Shown one piece after another: positions 17,450 to 24,862 of a stretch of 64,000 nucleotides of DNA (positions are counted from its first letter, which is position 1; each line of letters starts with the position of its first letter). The stretch is from Alphaproteobacteria bacterium (GTDB lineage: Bacteria > Pseudomonadota > Alphaproteobacteria > Micavibrionales > UBA2020), in the NCBI GenBank assembly GCA_025934695.1, contig JAICWS010000004.1, forward strand, positions 124,001 through 188,000, in the 5' to 3' direction. Position numbers and translations under genes: made by a program. The notes below the pieces were generated by a model. It had not been told where the DNA came from and made no database searches. It saw only the letters and a program-made list of their open reading frames with translations.

Positions 17450-17859
17450 AAATGAACGAAGAAATTATCGGATACAAGAAACCACCGCGGCGCACTCAAT
17501 TTCAACCGGGCCAGTCAGGTAATCCGAAAGGGCGCCCGAAACGGCGGGGAAAAACGGAGTTAGAAAGTATTGGTGCGGTTGTGGTATCGGAAATGAATGA
17601 AACGGTCGAAGTCACCGAGAACGGCAAAAGAATCAATATCACGAAGCTGAGGCTCGCGCTTAAGCAAATCATGGCAAAATCAGCGCAAGGCGACTTGTCG
17701 GCAGCGCGAATGTTCGTAAATCTTGTTCAAAAATTTGGTGATAAGGCAGAGGTCGAAAAATATGCTGAACGCTTTGCCTCGACGAAAGATTTCGAGAGTA
17801 TGACCCCCGAGGAGGCATGGCGGGAAGCGCAGAGGCTTGATGATTTAGCGGGACCCTAA
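17446..17859 (+). CDS. DUF5681 protein, copy 1
   Basis: 137 residues. The N-terminal signature GYKKPPRRTQFQPGQSGNPKGRPK identifies DUF5681. A helical part follows (SEMNETVEVTENGKRINITKLRLALKQIMAKSAQGDLSAARMF) and an acidic tail. The family is common in prophages and islands of Alphaproteobacteria, often near methylases and terminase-like genes; its role is unproven. The basic, Gly/Pro-rich N-terminus could bind DNA (inference). ATGA overlap with the methylase suggests one transcript. Confidence 0.75.
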   Translation: MKMNEEIIGYKKPPRRTQFQPGQSGNPKGRPKRRGKTELESIGAVVVSEMNETVEVTENGKRINITKLRLALKQIMAKSAQGDLSAARMFVNLVQKFGDKAEVEKYAERFASTKDFESMTPEEAWREAQRLDDLAGP

Positions 17860-17880
17860 CGGAGGGAGGCAAGTAATCTT

Positions 17881-18288
17881 ATGTCGGATCAGGTTGGATA
17901 TAAACGTCCTCCCAAACGAACCCAGTTTAAACCAGGGCAGTCTGGAAATCCCAAAGGCCGTCCCCGCAAGAAGCGGCAAACTGTATCGGAAACGTTTGAG
18001 TCGACTTTCGTCTCACTGATGAATGAGACAATGGAGATAAAAGAGGAAGGCGCGCATAAGAAGGTGAGCAAGCTGGACTTGTTCTTGCGAAGCATTCTGT
18101 CCCAGAGTCTTAAAGGCCATAACGCCAGCATAAAGATTCTTTTCGCGCTCCTCGAACAGTACCTTACGAAAGCGAAATGCGAGGCGAGGGAAATACAGGG
18201 AGTCAAGAATTGGAAAAAGTACGCAACTCCAGAGGAAGCGCGAGAGGCTTGGCAAAAAGCGCTTGCTGAAGCACTTGAAGAAGACTGA
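17881..18288 (+). CDS. DUF5681 protein, copy 2
   Basis: 135 residues with the same head (GYKRPPKRTQFKPGQSGNPK) and a related helical part (SLMNETMEIKEEGAHKKVSKLDLFLRSILSQSLKGHNASIKI). It is a diverged tandem paralogue of the preceding gene, starting 21 bases after it behind a strong GGAGGGAGG site. The C-terminus differs (WKKYATPEEAREAWQKALAEALEED). Retention of both copies suggests they are not redundant. Confidence 0.75.
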   Translation: MSDQVGYKRPPKRTQFKPGQSGNPKGRPRKKRQTVSETFESTFVSLMNETMEIKEEGAHKKVSKLDLFLRSILSQSLKGHNASIKILFALLEQYLTKAKCEAREIQGVKNWKKYATPEEAREAWQKALAEALEED

Positions 18289-18305
18289 GTGAAATAACTA
18301 TTCCC

Positions 18306-18334
18306 TTGATATTTCAGTAAAAATTAGTAAGGAT
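18306..18334 (+). promoter_or_regulatory. Candidate promoter for the structured RNA
   Basis: TTGATA (18306-18311, 5 of 6 to TTGACA), a 17-base spacer and a weak -10 AAGGAT (18329-18334, 3 of 6). The predicted start near 18341 falls at the first hairpin of the RNA (18339). The -10 is poor, so this is tentative. Confidence 0.35.
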
Positions 18335-18338
18335 AGAA

Positions 18339-18539
18339 CCAGTCTGCCCACTGGCAGGCTGGGGCCTAGTAACCCCGCTATAACCGGCTGACGTGCCGTG
18401 AATACGTCGCTTCTCGACCATATGGCCGGGAGGCGGCGGCGTATGTCCAGAGCTTCGGCTTAAAGGCCGTCGCGGTCGTGTTATAGCGGCTTACTAACTT
18501 CCGGTCACCAGAGAGGGCATCTCTGGTGACTTTTTATTT
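18339..18539 (+). ncRNA. Structured RNA or 5' leader of unknown class
   Basis: This non-coding stretch folds into several supported helices: a 10-pair hairpin 18339-18348/18353-18362 with a CACT loop; a long-range helix TAGTAA + CCGCTATAAC (18367-18372, 18375-18384) with GTTATAGCGG + TTACTA (18480-18489, 18491-18496); an inner 9-pair helix ATACGTCGC (18402-18410) with GCGGCGTAT (18436-18444) including one G-U; a UUCG tetraloop hairpin AGC-TTCG-GCT (18451-18460); and a terminal terminator hairpin. It is flanked by DUF5681 and a membrane protein gene. It matches no RNA family I can name. It could be a small RNA, or a cis-acting leader of the gene at 18552, whose ribosome site follows the terminator U-tract directly. 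Confidence 0.6.
18504..18539 (+). terminator. Intrinsic terminator of the structured RNA
   Basis: Perfect 10-pair stem GTCACCAGAG (18504-18513) with CTCTGGTGAC (18521-18530), 7-base loop, then TTTTTATTT. GGAG at 18540-18543 comes straight after, 8 bases before the GTG start at 18552, so termination here would silence the next gene unless read-through or a second promoter exists. The 3' arm could also pair with TCCAGAG at 18446-18452, a possible alternative fold. Confidence 0.8.
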
Positions 18540-18551
18540 GGAGCCGCCCTC

Positions 18552-19640
18552 GTGAAAAACCTGCTGGAAGGAATGGTCCTTTGCGCCGTCCCAATGTTCT
18601 GTCAAAATTCCTATGCTCAAAATTTGCCTCCTTTATCCGCGAACGTCTTTATCGAAGCGCAATTTTTGTCGGATGAGCCTGTTATATGCGGAATCACAAA
18701 TCTTCCTGACGGGGTGACCTTATCGATTTCAGCGCAGAAGGAGACCGGTACCACACATATGGCTGGCGAGAAGGTCATAGTACGCGAGAGCAAATTTTGC
18801 ACTCCGCCACTACGCGATTACACGGCGGCTGCTACGCTTGAACCGGGAACATATAAAGTCGATATTTTCATGCTGCCGCCCGACGAGAATGAGCCGGGAT
18901 ATGAGCTCATCGGCAGCCGGGGCAAGAATTTACGGGGACCACTTGTCAGCGTCATGCCCGATCCTGAAGTGCCTGAAGGAGAGGTTAGGACGGTCGACGA
19001 CCAATTTACGGCACAATTCGGAAAGGGGCGCGATGTTATCGAGAGCAACAAGGTTACAAAATCTCAAGCCTCGAGGAGCAATCAGGCAAATTCTCCTGAT
19101 AGCGACAATGAGTTTTACTTTGTGGGTGCCTTTTCATCCCAGGAAGAAGCGGAACAGGCAGTAAAGCAAGAAAAATCAAAATCTCGCGGTGGCACGTCCG
19201 GAAAAACGTATTCAATTATGTCCATTAGTTACAATGGAACCACGGATTATATTGTTCGTTCTTTAGAGCAACGCAACAAATCTACTACCCGGTCATCTGA
19301 TCCGGATGCTCTCGGTTTCGTCGTGATTCTAGGCATAATTTTAGGGGGCACCTACGGCGTCTTCAAATTGGCTTCCGGCGGAACTCCAAAACCAGATTTA
19401 TTGACAGATGCGGGGCGGCCAGAACGGGAAAGACGTACGGAGCTGGTTAAATCTTTAATTCGTCAAGGCTATGTCATTCAACGGCAAGAGCCAGGACTTG
19501 TTGTCGCAGTTAAACCAAAGCCAAATTTTAGCATGACTTATTTCATCTTCCTTTGTCTCATCTGGCTCATTCCCGGGATTATTTATCTCATCTGGCACGC
19601 AACAAAGCGCGATGAAGTCAAGCAGTTCGTGTTGACCTAA
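18552..19640 (+). CDS. Exported membrane-associated protein of unknown function
   Basis: A GTG start fits GGAG at 18540. The 362-residue product has an N-terminal signal (cleavage near SYA-QN at about 23), an extracytoplasmic domain (about 24-150), a SPOR-like stretch (FYFVGAFSSQEEAEQAVKQ near 193-215, then a GKTYSIMSISYNGTTDYIVRS strand), and two hydrophobic segments: about 255-275 and 328-348. The C-terminus (LVKSLIRQGYVIQRQEPGLVVAVKPK) looks cytoplasmic. No firm family; function unknown. The structured RNA and terminator directly precede it. Confidence 0.6.
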   Translation: MKNLLEGMVLCAVPMFCQNSYAQNLPPLSANVFIEAQFLSDEPVICGITNLPDGVTLSISAQKETGTTHMAGEKVIVRESKFCTPPLRDYTAAATLEPGTYKVDIFMLPPDENEPGYELIGSRGKNLRGPLVSVMPDPEVPEGEVRTVDDQFTAQFGKGRDVIESNKVTKSQASRSNQANSPDSDNEFYFVGAFSSQEEAEQAVKQEKSKSRGGTSGKTYSIMSISYNGTTDYIVRSLEQRNKSTTRSSDPDALGFVVILGIILGGTYGVFKLASGGTPKPDLLTDAGRPERERRTELVKSLIRQGYVIQRQEPGLVVAVKPKPNFSMTYFIFLCLIWLIPGIIYLIWHATKRDEVKQFVLT

Positions 19641-19685
19641 TCGCGAATTCCTTCTGTCAAGCATATATAACGCGATCCTCTCATA

Positions 19686-19726
19686 CTTCGCGCGAAGACG
19701 GATACTTTCCGATAACTTGATTATCG
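19686..19726 (+). promoter_or_regulatory. Two adjacent dyads, candidate operators
   Basis: A perfect 12-base palindrome CTTCGCGCGAAG (19686-19697) is followed by CGATAA-CTTGA-TTATCG (19710-19726, 6-pair arms). They lie about 95-130 bases before the recombinase cassette. Dyads of this size often bind dimeric repressors, but no regulator gene is adjacent and no promoter is clear. Confidence 0.3.
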
Positions 19727-19817
19727 AATGGGGCCCATCTTCGTCATGGGATTGCTCGAAATTGATTGGCTTATCACAGCGAATGGGAGCGCCAATGGAA
19801 GGGAAAGGAGAAATATC

Positions 19818-20111
19818 ATGGCAAAAACGAAATCGAAATCTTCCAAAACCGTAGGCGCTCCTAAGCTAAAGGAGAAAGGGAAACCGCTTCCCAACCCCGA
19901 GAGTAAAATCGACCTTGTCATTAGATTACTCCAAAGGAAGCAGGGGGCTTCGGTGGACGCATTAAGAGCGGCAACAAAATGGGAGCCGCATACGGTACGG
20001 AGCATCTTGTCGCGGACGATGCGGCAAAAGGGATTTAAGGTTACGTCTGCAAAGCCAAGCGACCGTTACCCTCGCATCTATCGGATCGAGAAATCCACGG
20101 TGGCGCAATGA
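19818..20111 (+). CDS. DUF3489 protein of the recombinase cassette
   Basis: Starting at ATG 19818 behind GGAAAGGAG, the product is 97 residues; a longer frame from 19728 lacks a good ribosome site. The basic head (MAKTKSKSSKTVGAPK) leads into a winged-helix-like core SKIDLVIRLLQRKQGASVDALRAATKWEPHTVRSILSRTMRQKGFKV, typical of DUF3489. The family almost always accompanies DUF2924 and a large serine recombinase in Alphaproteobacteria. It may bind DNA as a directionality or regulatory factor (inference). The stop overlaps the next start by ATGA. Confidence 0.8.
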   Translation: MAKTKSKSSKTVGAPKLKEKGKPLPNPESKIDLVIRLLQRKQGASVDALRAATKWEPHTVRSILSRTMRQKGFKVTSAKPSDRYPRIYRIEKSTVAQ

Positions 20112-20551
20112 ATGGATGTAACGTTGAGGGGCCAGAAAGTGCTGAAGCTTCGCCGTCCATGGAGGAATTGCGCTGCCGCTGGTTGGTTTTGTGGGGCAAG
20201 GAGCCGCCATCCCATCTTGGCCGCTCGATGCTCATCAAAAGCATCGGCTTCAGGCAACGCCAATTGAACGGCGGCGGTTTGACGCCGGATCAGGAAAAAC
20301 AACTGGCAAGCCTTATAAAAGCTTATAAGCGCAATCCGAAATCCTTTGCTCAGGATACTTCCGTCCTGAAACCGGGAATCCGCTTGGTGCGCATATATAA
20401 TGACATAAAGCATAGCGTCCTGGTTCGCGCGGACGGGTTTGAATACCAAGGCAAGAATTATTCGAGCTTGTCAGAGATCGCCCACGTAATTACCGGTACG
20501 AGGTGGAATGGCTGGGTGTTTTTCGGCCTGAAGAAGCGGGGTGCCTCATGA
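20108..20551 (+). CDS. DUF2924 protein of the recombinase cassette
   Basis: 147 residues with the DUF2924 pattern: ELRCRWLVLWGKEPPSHLGRSMLIKSIGFRQRQ near 22-55, then KPGIRLVRIYNDIKHSVLVRADGFEYQGKNYSSLSEIAHVITGTRWNGWVFFGL at the end. The second half is the conserved part that begins with a TRLVR-type strand. The gene sits between DUF3489 and the recombinase, overlapping both by ATGA. A role as accessory factor in site-specific recombination is suggested by constant linkage, not by direct evidence. Confidence 0.85.
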   Translation: MNGCNVEGPESAEASPSMEELRCRWLVLWGKEPPSHLGRSMLIKSIGFRQRQLNGGGLTPDQEKQLASLIKAYKRNPKSFAQDTSVLKPGIRLVRIYNDIKHSVLVRADGFEYQGKNYSSLSEIAHVITGTRWNGWVFFGLKKRGAS

Positions 20552-22098
20552 AACCGTCCACCCGCCATTGCGCGATCTATACCCGCAAATCGACTGAGGA
20601 AGGGCTGGATCAGGACTTCAATACCTTGGATGCCCAGCGCGAGGCGTGTCTGGCCTTTATCACGAGCCAGAAATCAGAGGGCTGGGTTGCCGTCAAGGAG
20701 CCCTACGATGATGGGGGCTTCTCGGGTGGGAATATCGAGCGCCCGGCATTGCAGAAGCTACTCGCGGACATCAAGTCTGGCAAAGTCCATATTGTCGTTG
20801 TTTACAAAATCGACCGTTTGACCCGTTCGCTGATGGATTTTTCCAAGCTTGTGGAGGTTTTCGACCAGCATCAGGTCACTTTCGTCAGCGTGACCCAGTC
20901 CTTCAACACGACGACGTCGATGGGGCGTCTGACTTTGAACGTCCTGCTCTCCTTTGCGCAGTTCGAACGGGAAGTCATCGGCGAGCGCACCCGCGACAAG
21001 ATTGCCGCGAGCAAGAAGAAGGGCATGTGGATGGGAGGAACCCCGCCGCTGGGCTACGACGTCGTTAATCGCCAGCTTGTCGTAAATCAGTCTGAAGCTG
21101 AAACCGTTCGTTCTATTTTTGATAGATACTTAACAGATCGTTGCGTAAGTAAATTGCAAATTGACCTCAAGAACGAAGGTATCAAAAGCAAAGGATGGGT
21201 TTCAAGAAAAGGCTTTGTCCATAAGAGCTGCGATTTTACGCGAGGAGCACTGTATTACCTCTTGGGAAATCCAATATATGCGGGGATGGTCCGGCACTGC
21301 AGAAGCCATTATCCAGGTCTTCATACGGCCATCATCTCAGAAGAGAAATGGGAGCAAGTTCAGAAACTGCTGGAGATTCAAGCCGCAAGCCCGCGAGGTT
21401 CAACTCCGGTCTCCCAACGAAATCTGCTTACGGGCAAAATCGTCGACGCCAATGGAAGACCTTACACTCCGGTGTACACCAGCAAGAAAGGCAAGCGGTA
21501 CCGCTATTATTTAAATCATCACATCAACAACGACCCGCATCATCTTAAGAAGGAATTGTCACGGCTTCCAGCTCATGAGATCGAGGCCTTGGTTGAAAGA
21601 GCGGTAAAGGACGAGCTGAGCGATATCCGTAAGTTGACAAAGATGCTTCAGCTGGAAATCGAAGAGTACTATGAACCACTTCAACATATTGCGCGTCAAT
21701 CCGCGGATGTCGGGTTGGTCGATCTTGTCGCGGTTATCCGGACCGTCATCATCAGTGCGGAGAAAATGTCCATCGAGATGGCTCCAGATGACTTAGCCGC
21801 GTGGATCGCTGAAAGCTTCAAAGCAAATATTCCCGTACTCCTCACCGAAAACGTCATAACTTTAGAAGTCCCCTTTAAGGCGAAGCGCTCTAATAAAGGG
21901 GCATGGGTAATCCAGCCCGAGGATCCGAAAAGGAACTTTCTCGATTTGCCGTCTCAAGAGTTAACGAATTTGATCCGGGGGATCGTCTGGCGCGACGAGT
22001 ACTTTGCCGGGACTCCGGCGCAAGAGATCGCCAAACGAGAGGGGCTGGACCAAAGCCTGGTCCACCGCCTTATTCGGCGCAGCCTCGAAACCGCCTGA
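20548..22098 (+). CDS. Large serine recombinase / integrase
   Basis: Translation from ATG 20548 gives 516 residues; an upstream in-frame start at 20503 would overlap DUF2924 and is less likely. The resolvase domain has YTRKST with nucleophile Ser15, followed by LDAQREAC, KIDRLTRS and the FAQFEREVIGERTRDKI helix. A recombinase domain follows (PPLGYDVVNRQLVVN onward), then a C-terminal region ending with a small helix-turn-helix-like part (AQEIAKREGLDQSLVHRLIRRSLE). It should integrate or excise the island. It lies 191 bases from the tRNA-Asn 3' end; att sites were not identified. Confidence 0.9.
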   Translation: MKPSTRHCAIYTRKSTEEGLDQDFNTLDAQREACLAFITSQKSEGWVAVKEPYDDGGFSGGNIERPALQKLLADIKSGKVHIVVVYKIDRLTRSLMDFSKLVEVFDQHQVTFVSVTQSFNTTTSMGRLTLNVLLSFAQFEREVIGERTRDKIAASKKKGMWMGGTPPLGYDVVNRQLVVNQSEAETVRSIFDRYLTDRCVSKLQIDLKNEGIKSKGWVSRKGFVHKSCDFTRGALYYLLGNPIYAGMVRHCRSHYPGLHTAIISEEKWEQVQKLLEIQAASPRGSTPVSQRNLLTGKIVDANGRPYTPVYTSKKGKRYRYYLNHHINNDPHHLKKELSRLPAHEIEALVERAVKDELSDIRKLTKMLQLEIEEYYEPLQHIARQSADVGLVDLVAVIRTVIISAEKMSIEMAPDDLAAWIAESFKANIPVLLTENVITLEVPFKAKRSNKGAWVIQPEDPKRNFLDLPSQELTNLIRGIVWRDEYFAGTPAQEIAKREGLDQSLVHRLIRRSLETA

Positions 22099-22289
22099 AA
22101 AATCTCAATTTCCGATCAAAAACCGGCCATCGCTTGGACTCGCGAGTGGGCTTACTGAGATTTTGGGCCAAAAGGCGCTCGGATGACGGAGTCTCTGGAG
22201 TCCAGACGAAATAGGCATACGCGGAAAGCGCGCCAACAGCGGGGATTTTCGCGGATTTTTGTCATACGGGGAGCAGGATAAGAAATGAA
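22099..22289. other. Gap between recombinase and tRNA-Asn
   Basis: 191 bases with no credible gene or terminator. It contains a short direct repeat GAGTC-TCTG-GAGTC near 22189. This is where one attachment site might lie, but no matching repeat of the tRNA 3' end was found on the left side of the island. Confidence 0.4.
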
Positions 22290-22364
22290 TGGCTCCCTGG
22301 GCAGGGATCGAACCTGCGGCCAAGCGATTAACAGTCGCTTGCTCTACCGCTGAGCTACCAGGGA
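22290..22364 (-). tRNA. tRNA-Asn (GTT)
   Basis: On the minus strand the 75-base gene reads TCCCTGG (acceptor) to CCAGGGA-G-CCA with an encoded CCA. The anticodon loop in CGACTGTTAATCG gives GTT. The D-loop GCTCAGCGGTAGAGC and T-arm GCAGGTTCGATCCCTGC are standard. Its 3' end faces the recombinase, and it marks the return to GC-rich core sequence. Confidence 0.97.
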
Positions 22365-22517
22365 ATACCGTTCACAAGTCACAGATATTTATAGGATGAA
22401 TCCCGAAAATTCCAGCATTTTCTTGGGCACAGGGCCTAAAAATAAGCCATTGCGCGGCCTCGGCAATTGTTGTATGTAAATAGGCAATTAGTCATAATAA
22501 TATTGCCAGAGGGTCAC

Positions 22518-23534
22518 ATGTCCGAAGCCGCCAGCACCGCGCAACAGCCTGAAACTGCCGCAGAAAAGATCGACGTCCTCATCAACCGGCGCTCCGGCAC
22601 CGTGCTGCATGTCGGCGAAGATAATGTGCGCAAAGGGCTCGAAGAGGCGCTGGGCGCGCGTCTGGGCGAGCTGCGCTTCATCGAAGGCAAGGACATCGTG
22701 CCGTCCGTCAAGAAATGGACGGGAGATAATAAACCTGCTGAGGGAGATACCAGCAAGAAGCGCGGCCTGATTTTGGGTGGTGGCGACGGCTCGGTGCTGG
22801 CGGCTGCAGGCGAATTCCTGAACCGCGACGATATCACGCTCGGCGTCCTGCCGCTCGGCACGCATAACCTGTTCGCGCGCCAGCTTGGCTTTTCGGCGGA
22901 CTTTAAAGAAGCGGCAAAGCAATATGCCAGCGTGAAAACCGACAAGGTCGACGTCGGCAACGTGAATGGCAAGAATTTCCTCGTCGGCCTGATGATCGAC
23001 CAGAACAGCGTCGACTTTTACGCCGCGCGCGAGCTGCATCGCGACAAGACGATCAAGAGCCTTTTGAAAGCCGCCGGCAAGTTCCTGTCGATGGCCTTCG
23101 GCGTCGTCGCGGGCCGCAAGGCGAAGCTGGACGTCTCGGGCGTCGAGCACAAGGGCCGCATCTTCATCGTGGCGAACAACCAGTTCACGCCGCAGTCCAA
23201 CGACGGCCAGCTGCTGCTGCCGACGCCGGACCGCCTCAAGCCCATCATCGAAAACATGCTGGCCCGCAATGACAGCGACGGCAAGCTCGGCTTCTATTCC
23301 TTCAAGGGCGGCGTCCATTGGGCGACGATCCTGCCCAAGCTGTGGGATGGTTCCTGGACCCGGGCTAAAGGGGTCAAGGTGCAGGCGGCGCCCGAGCTGG
23401 TCATCCAGCCCGGCGGCAAGGGCGGCGCGCCCAAGGAATTCGACATCATCCTCGATGGAGAAGTCACAAAGGAGCATTACCCGCTGACCGTCAAGGCGCT
23501 GCCCAAGGCCTTGAAGGTTTACAGGCCCGCTTAA
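22518..23534 (+). CDS. Diacylglycerol kinase-like lipid kinase
   Basis: ATG 22518 behind AGAGGG is preferred to an upstream ATG at 22467; it gives 338 residues. The DAGK catalytic fold is marked by the nucleotide loop GGGDGSVLAAAGEFL near residue 86 and LGVLPLGTHNLFARQLGF near 113, matching GGDGT and GTxNxxA. A beta-rich C-terminal domain with EFDIILDGE follows. Members phosphorylate diacylglycerol or sphingoid lipids (YegS/LCB5/BmrU group); the lipid here is unknown. Start of a same-strand run through to 25942. Confidence 0.85.
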   Translation: MSEAASTAQQPETAAEKIDVLINRRSGTVLHVGEDNVRKGLEEALGARLGELRFIEGKDIVPSVKKWTGDNKPAEGDTSKKRGLILGGGDGSVLAAAGEFLNRDDITLGVLPLGTHNLFARQLGFSADFKEAAKQYASVKTDKVDVGNVNGKNFLVGLMIDQNSVDFYAARELHRDKTIKSLLKAAGKFLSMAFGVVAGRKAKLDVSGVEHKGRIFIVANNQFTPQSNDGQLLLPTPDRLKPIIENMLARNDSDGKLGFYSFKGGVHWATILPKLWDGSWTRAKGVKVQAAPELVIQPGGKGGAPKEFDIILDGEVTKEHYPLTVKALPKALKVYRPA

Positions 23535-23582
23535 GCGGCCTATATAATAGGCCGGCTTTCATAGAACCTTTTGGGGCTTGTC

Positions 23583-24296
23583 ATGGCCGTCACGGTCGCC
23601 GCTTTCGGCGCGCTGAATAACGAGAGTTACGAGGTCTTCGCGAAACGTCTGGAGCATTATGCCCAGGCGCACGGCATGCCCGTCAGCCTTATCTCCGCCG
23701 CGCCCTATCCCAACGCGCGCGCGGAGTCCGAGCCGGGCCGCCCGTTGCGCGGCGAAGCCCTGCAGGACGAAACGAAAAAGCAGCAATTGTTCGAAGCTGT
23801 GGCCGCCGACGCGCGCAAGATCGGCGCGCTCAAAAGCGACATCCTGGTCATGCCCTGCATGTCGATGATCGGCTTTCATGACGGCATCGAAAAGGTCCTC
23901 GGCCGCGGCGTGCTGCGCCTGGCCGACGCGCTCGCCGAAAAATACAAAGATATCGACAAGGTCGGCGTCATTCATATGCGTCCGGCCAAAAAACGCATCG
24001 AGGAAATTTTCGGTCCCAAGGCGGTAACGCCCGACGAACAACAAGCGCAGGCGCTGCTGAAAGCCGAGGAACAGGCGAAAGCCGAAGGCACGGTCGCCCC
24101 TGTCTACGCGGCGATGAAAGACATCGTCGAAAACTGGCGCGAACTTGGCATCACCGATGTTCTCTTCGCGCGTGCCGACGCGCCCAAGGCGCACACGAGC
24201 GCCGCCGGTCAGGTCAAGAACGTGAACATCAATAATTATTTCGACATTCTCGCCGAAGCCGTGATCCTCAAGGCGAAAGAACTCAGGAAGAAGTAG
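23583..24296 (+). CDS. Asp/Glu racemase-fold protein
   Basis: ATG 23583 with GGGG just upstream gives 237 residues; a TTG at 23571 is the alternative. The pattern VTVAAFGALNN at the N-terminus and LKSDILVMPCMSM near 90 resemble the first half of aspartate/glutamate racemases, where the Cys acts as one of two catalytic bases. The expected second Cys (usually in a GCT/GCTE motif) is replaced by LFARADAP near 198, so a standard racemase reaction is doubtful. An insertion rich in Lys, Glu and Ala (about 155-180) is also unusual. Confidence 0.6.
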   Translation: MAVTVAAFGALNNESYEVFAKRLEHYAQAHGMPVSLISAAPYPNARAESEPGRPLRGEALQDETKKQQLFEAVAADARKIGALKSDILVMPCMSMIGFHDGIEKVLGRGVLRLADALAEKYKDIDKVGVIHMRPAKKRIEEIFGPKAVTPDEQQAQALLKAEEQAKAEGTVAPVYAAMKDIVENWRELGITDVLFARADAPKAHTSAAGQVKNVNINNYFDILAEAVILKAKELRKK

Positions 24297-24303
24297 CAGG
24301 CGC

Positions 24304-24816
24304 TTGTCCCTCCATGCCGAACAGGGCGATATCACGCGGCGCGATGATGACGCCATCGTCAACGCCGCGAACGAGATGCTGCTGCCGGGCGGCGGGGTCT
24401 GCGGCGCGATCCACCGCGCCGCGGGCCCGGACCTGGAAAAGGCCTGCCGCGCCATCGGGTCCTGTCCCACGGGTTCCGCGGTGATCACGCCGGGCTTCGG
24501 GCTGAAGGCACGGCATGTCATTCATGCCGTGGGCCCCGTCTGGCATGGCGGCGGGCAGGGCGAGCCCGCGCTTTTAAAAAGCGCCTATGACAGCATATTT
24601 CGCCTTGTTGCCGAACGTCGCCTGGCCAGCGTGGCGATACCCGCTATCAGCACCGGCATATTTGGATATCCCCTCGACGAGGCGGCGGAAATCGCAATTG
24701 CGGCGGCGCGGTATTTCGATAAAACCGCCGCAAATGTCAAGGTAACTTTTATGTGCTTTGACGGCAAAACCTATGCCGTTTATAACAGAAGACTCGGGGC
24801 GGATACCAAATCCTGA
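24304..24816 (+). CDS. Macro domain protein (O-acetyl-ADP-ribose deacetylase-like)
   Basis: A TTG start 8 bases after the preceding stop gives 170 residues, a complete single macro domain. Diagnostic stretches: QGDITRRDDDAIVNAANEMLLPGGGVCGAIH (about 7-37), HVIHAVGPVW near 80, and the AIPAISTGIFGYPLDEAAEIA block near 120-140. Such proteins (YmdB group) bind ADP-ribose and remove acyl groups or ADP-ribose from modified targets. Tight spacing suggests co-transcription with the genes before it. Confidence 0.88.
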   Translation: MSLHAEQGDITRRDDDAIVNAANEMLLPGGGVCGAIHRAAGPDLEKACRAIGSCPTGSAVITPGFGLKARHVIHAVGPVWHGGGQGEPALLKSAYDSIFRLVAERRLASVAIPAISTGIFGYPLDEAAEIAIAAARYFDKTAANVKVTFMCFDGKTYAVYNRRLGADTKS

Positions 24817-24862
24817 CATACACATCGGGATTTGCATAAAGACAATGGAACTGGAGTTCAGG

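Noticed and set aside
18339-18539. tmRNA, 6S, SRP or RNase P RNA
   Set aside because: None of the conserved core sequences of these RNAs is present.
22290-22320. Search for a duplicated tRNA-Asn 3' end as attL
   Set aside because: No matching copy seen at the left side of the island; attachment site not claimed.
22488-23477. 329-residue minus-strand frame
   Set aside because: Shadow of the diacylglycerol kinase-like gene, which has clear motifs on the plus strand.
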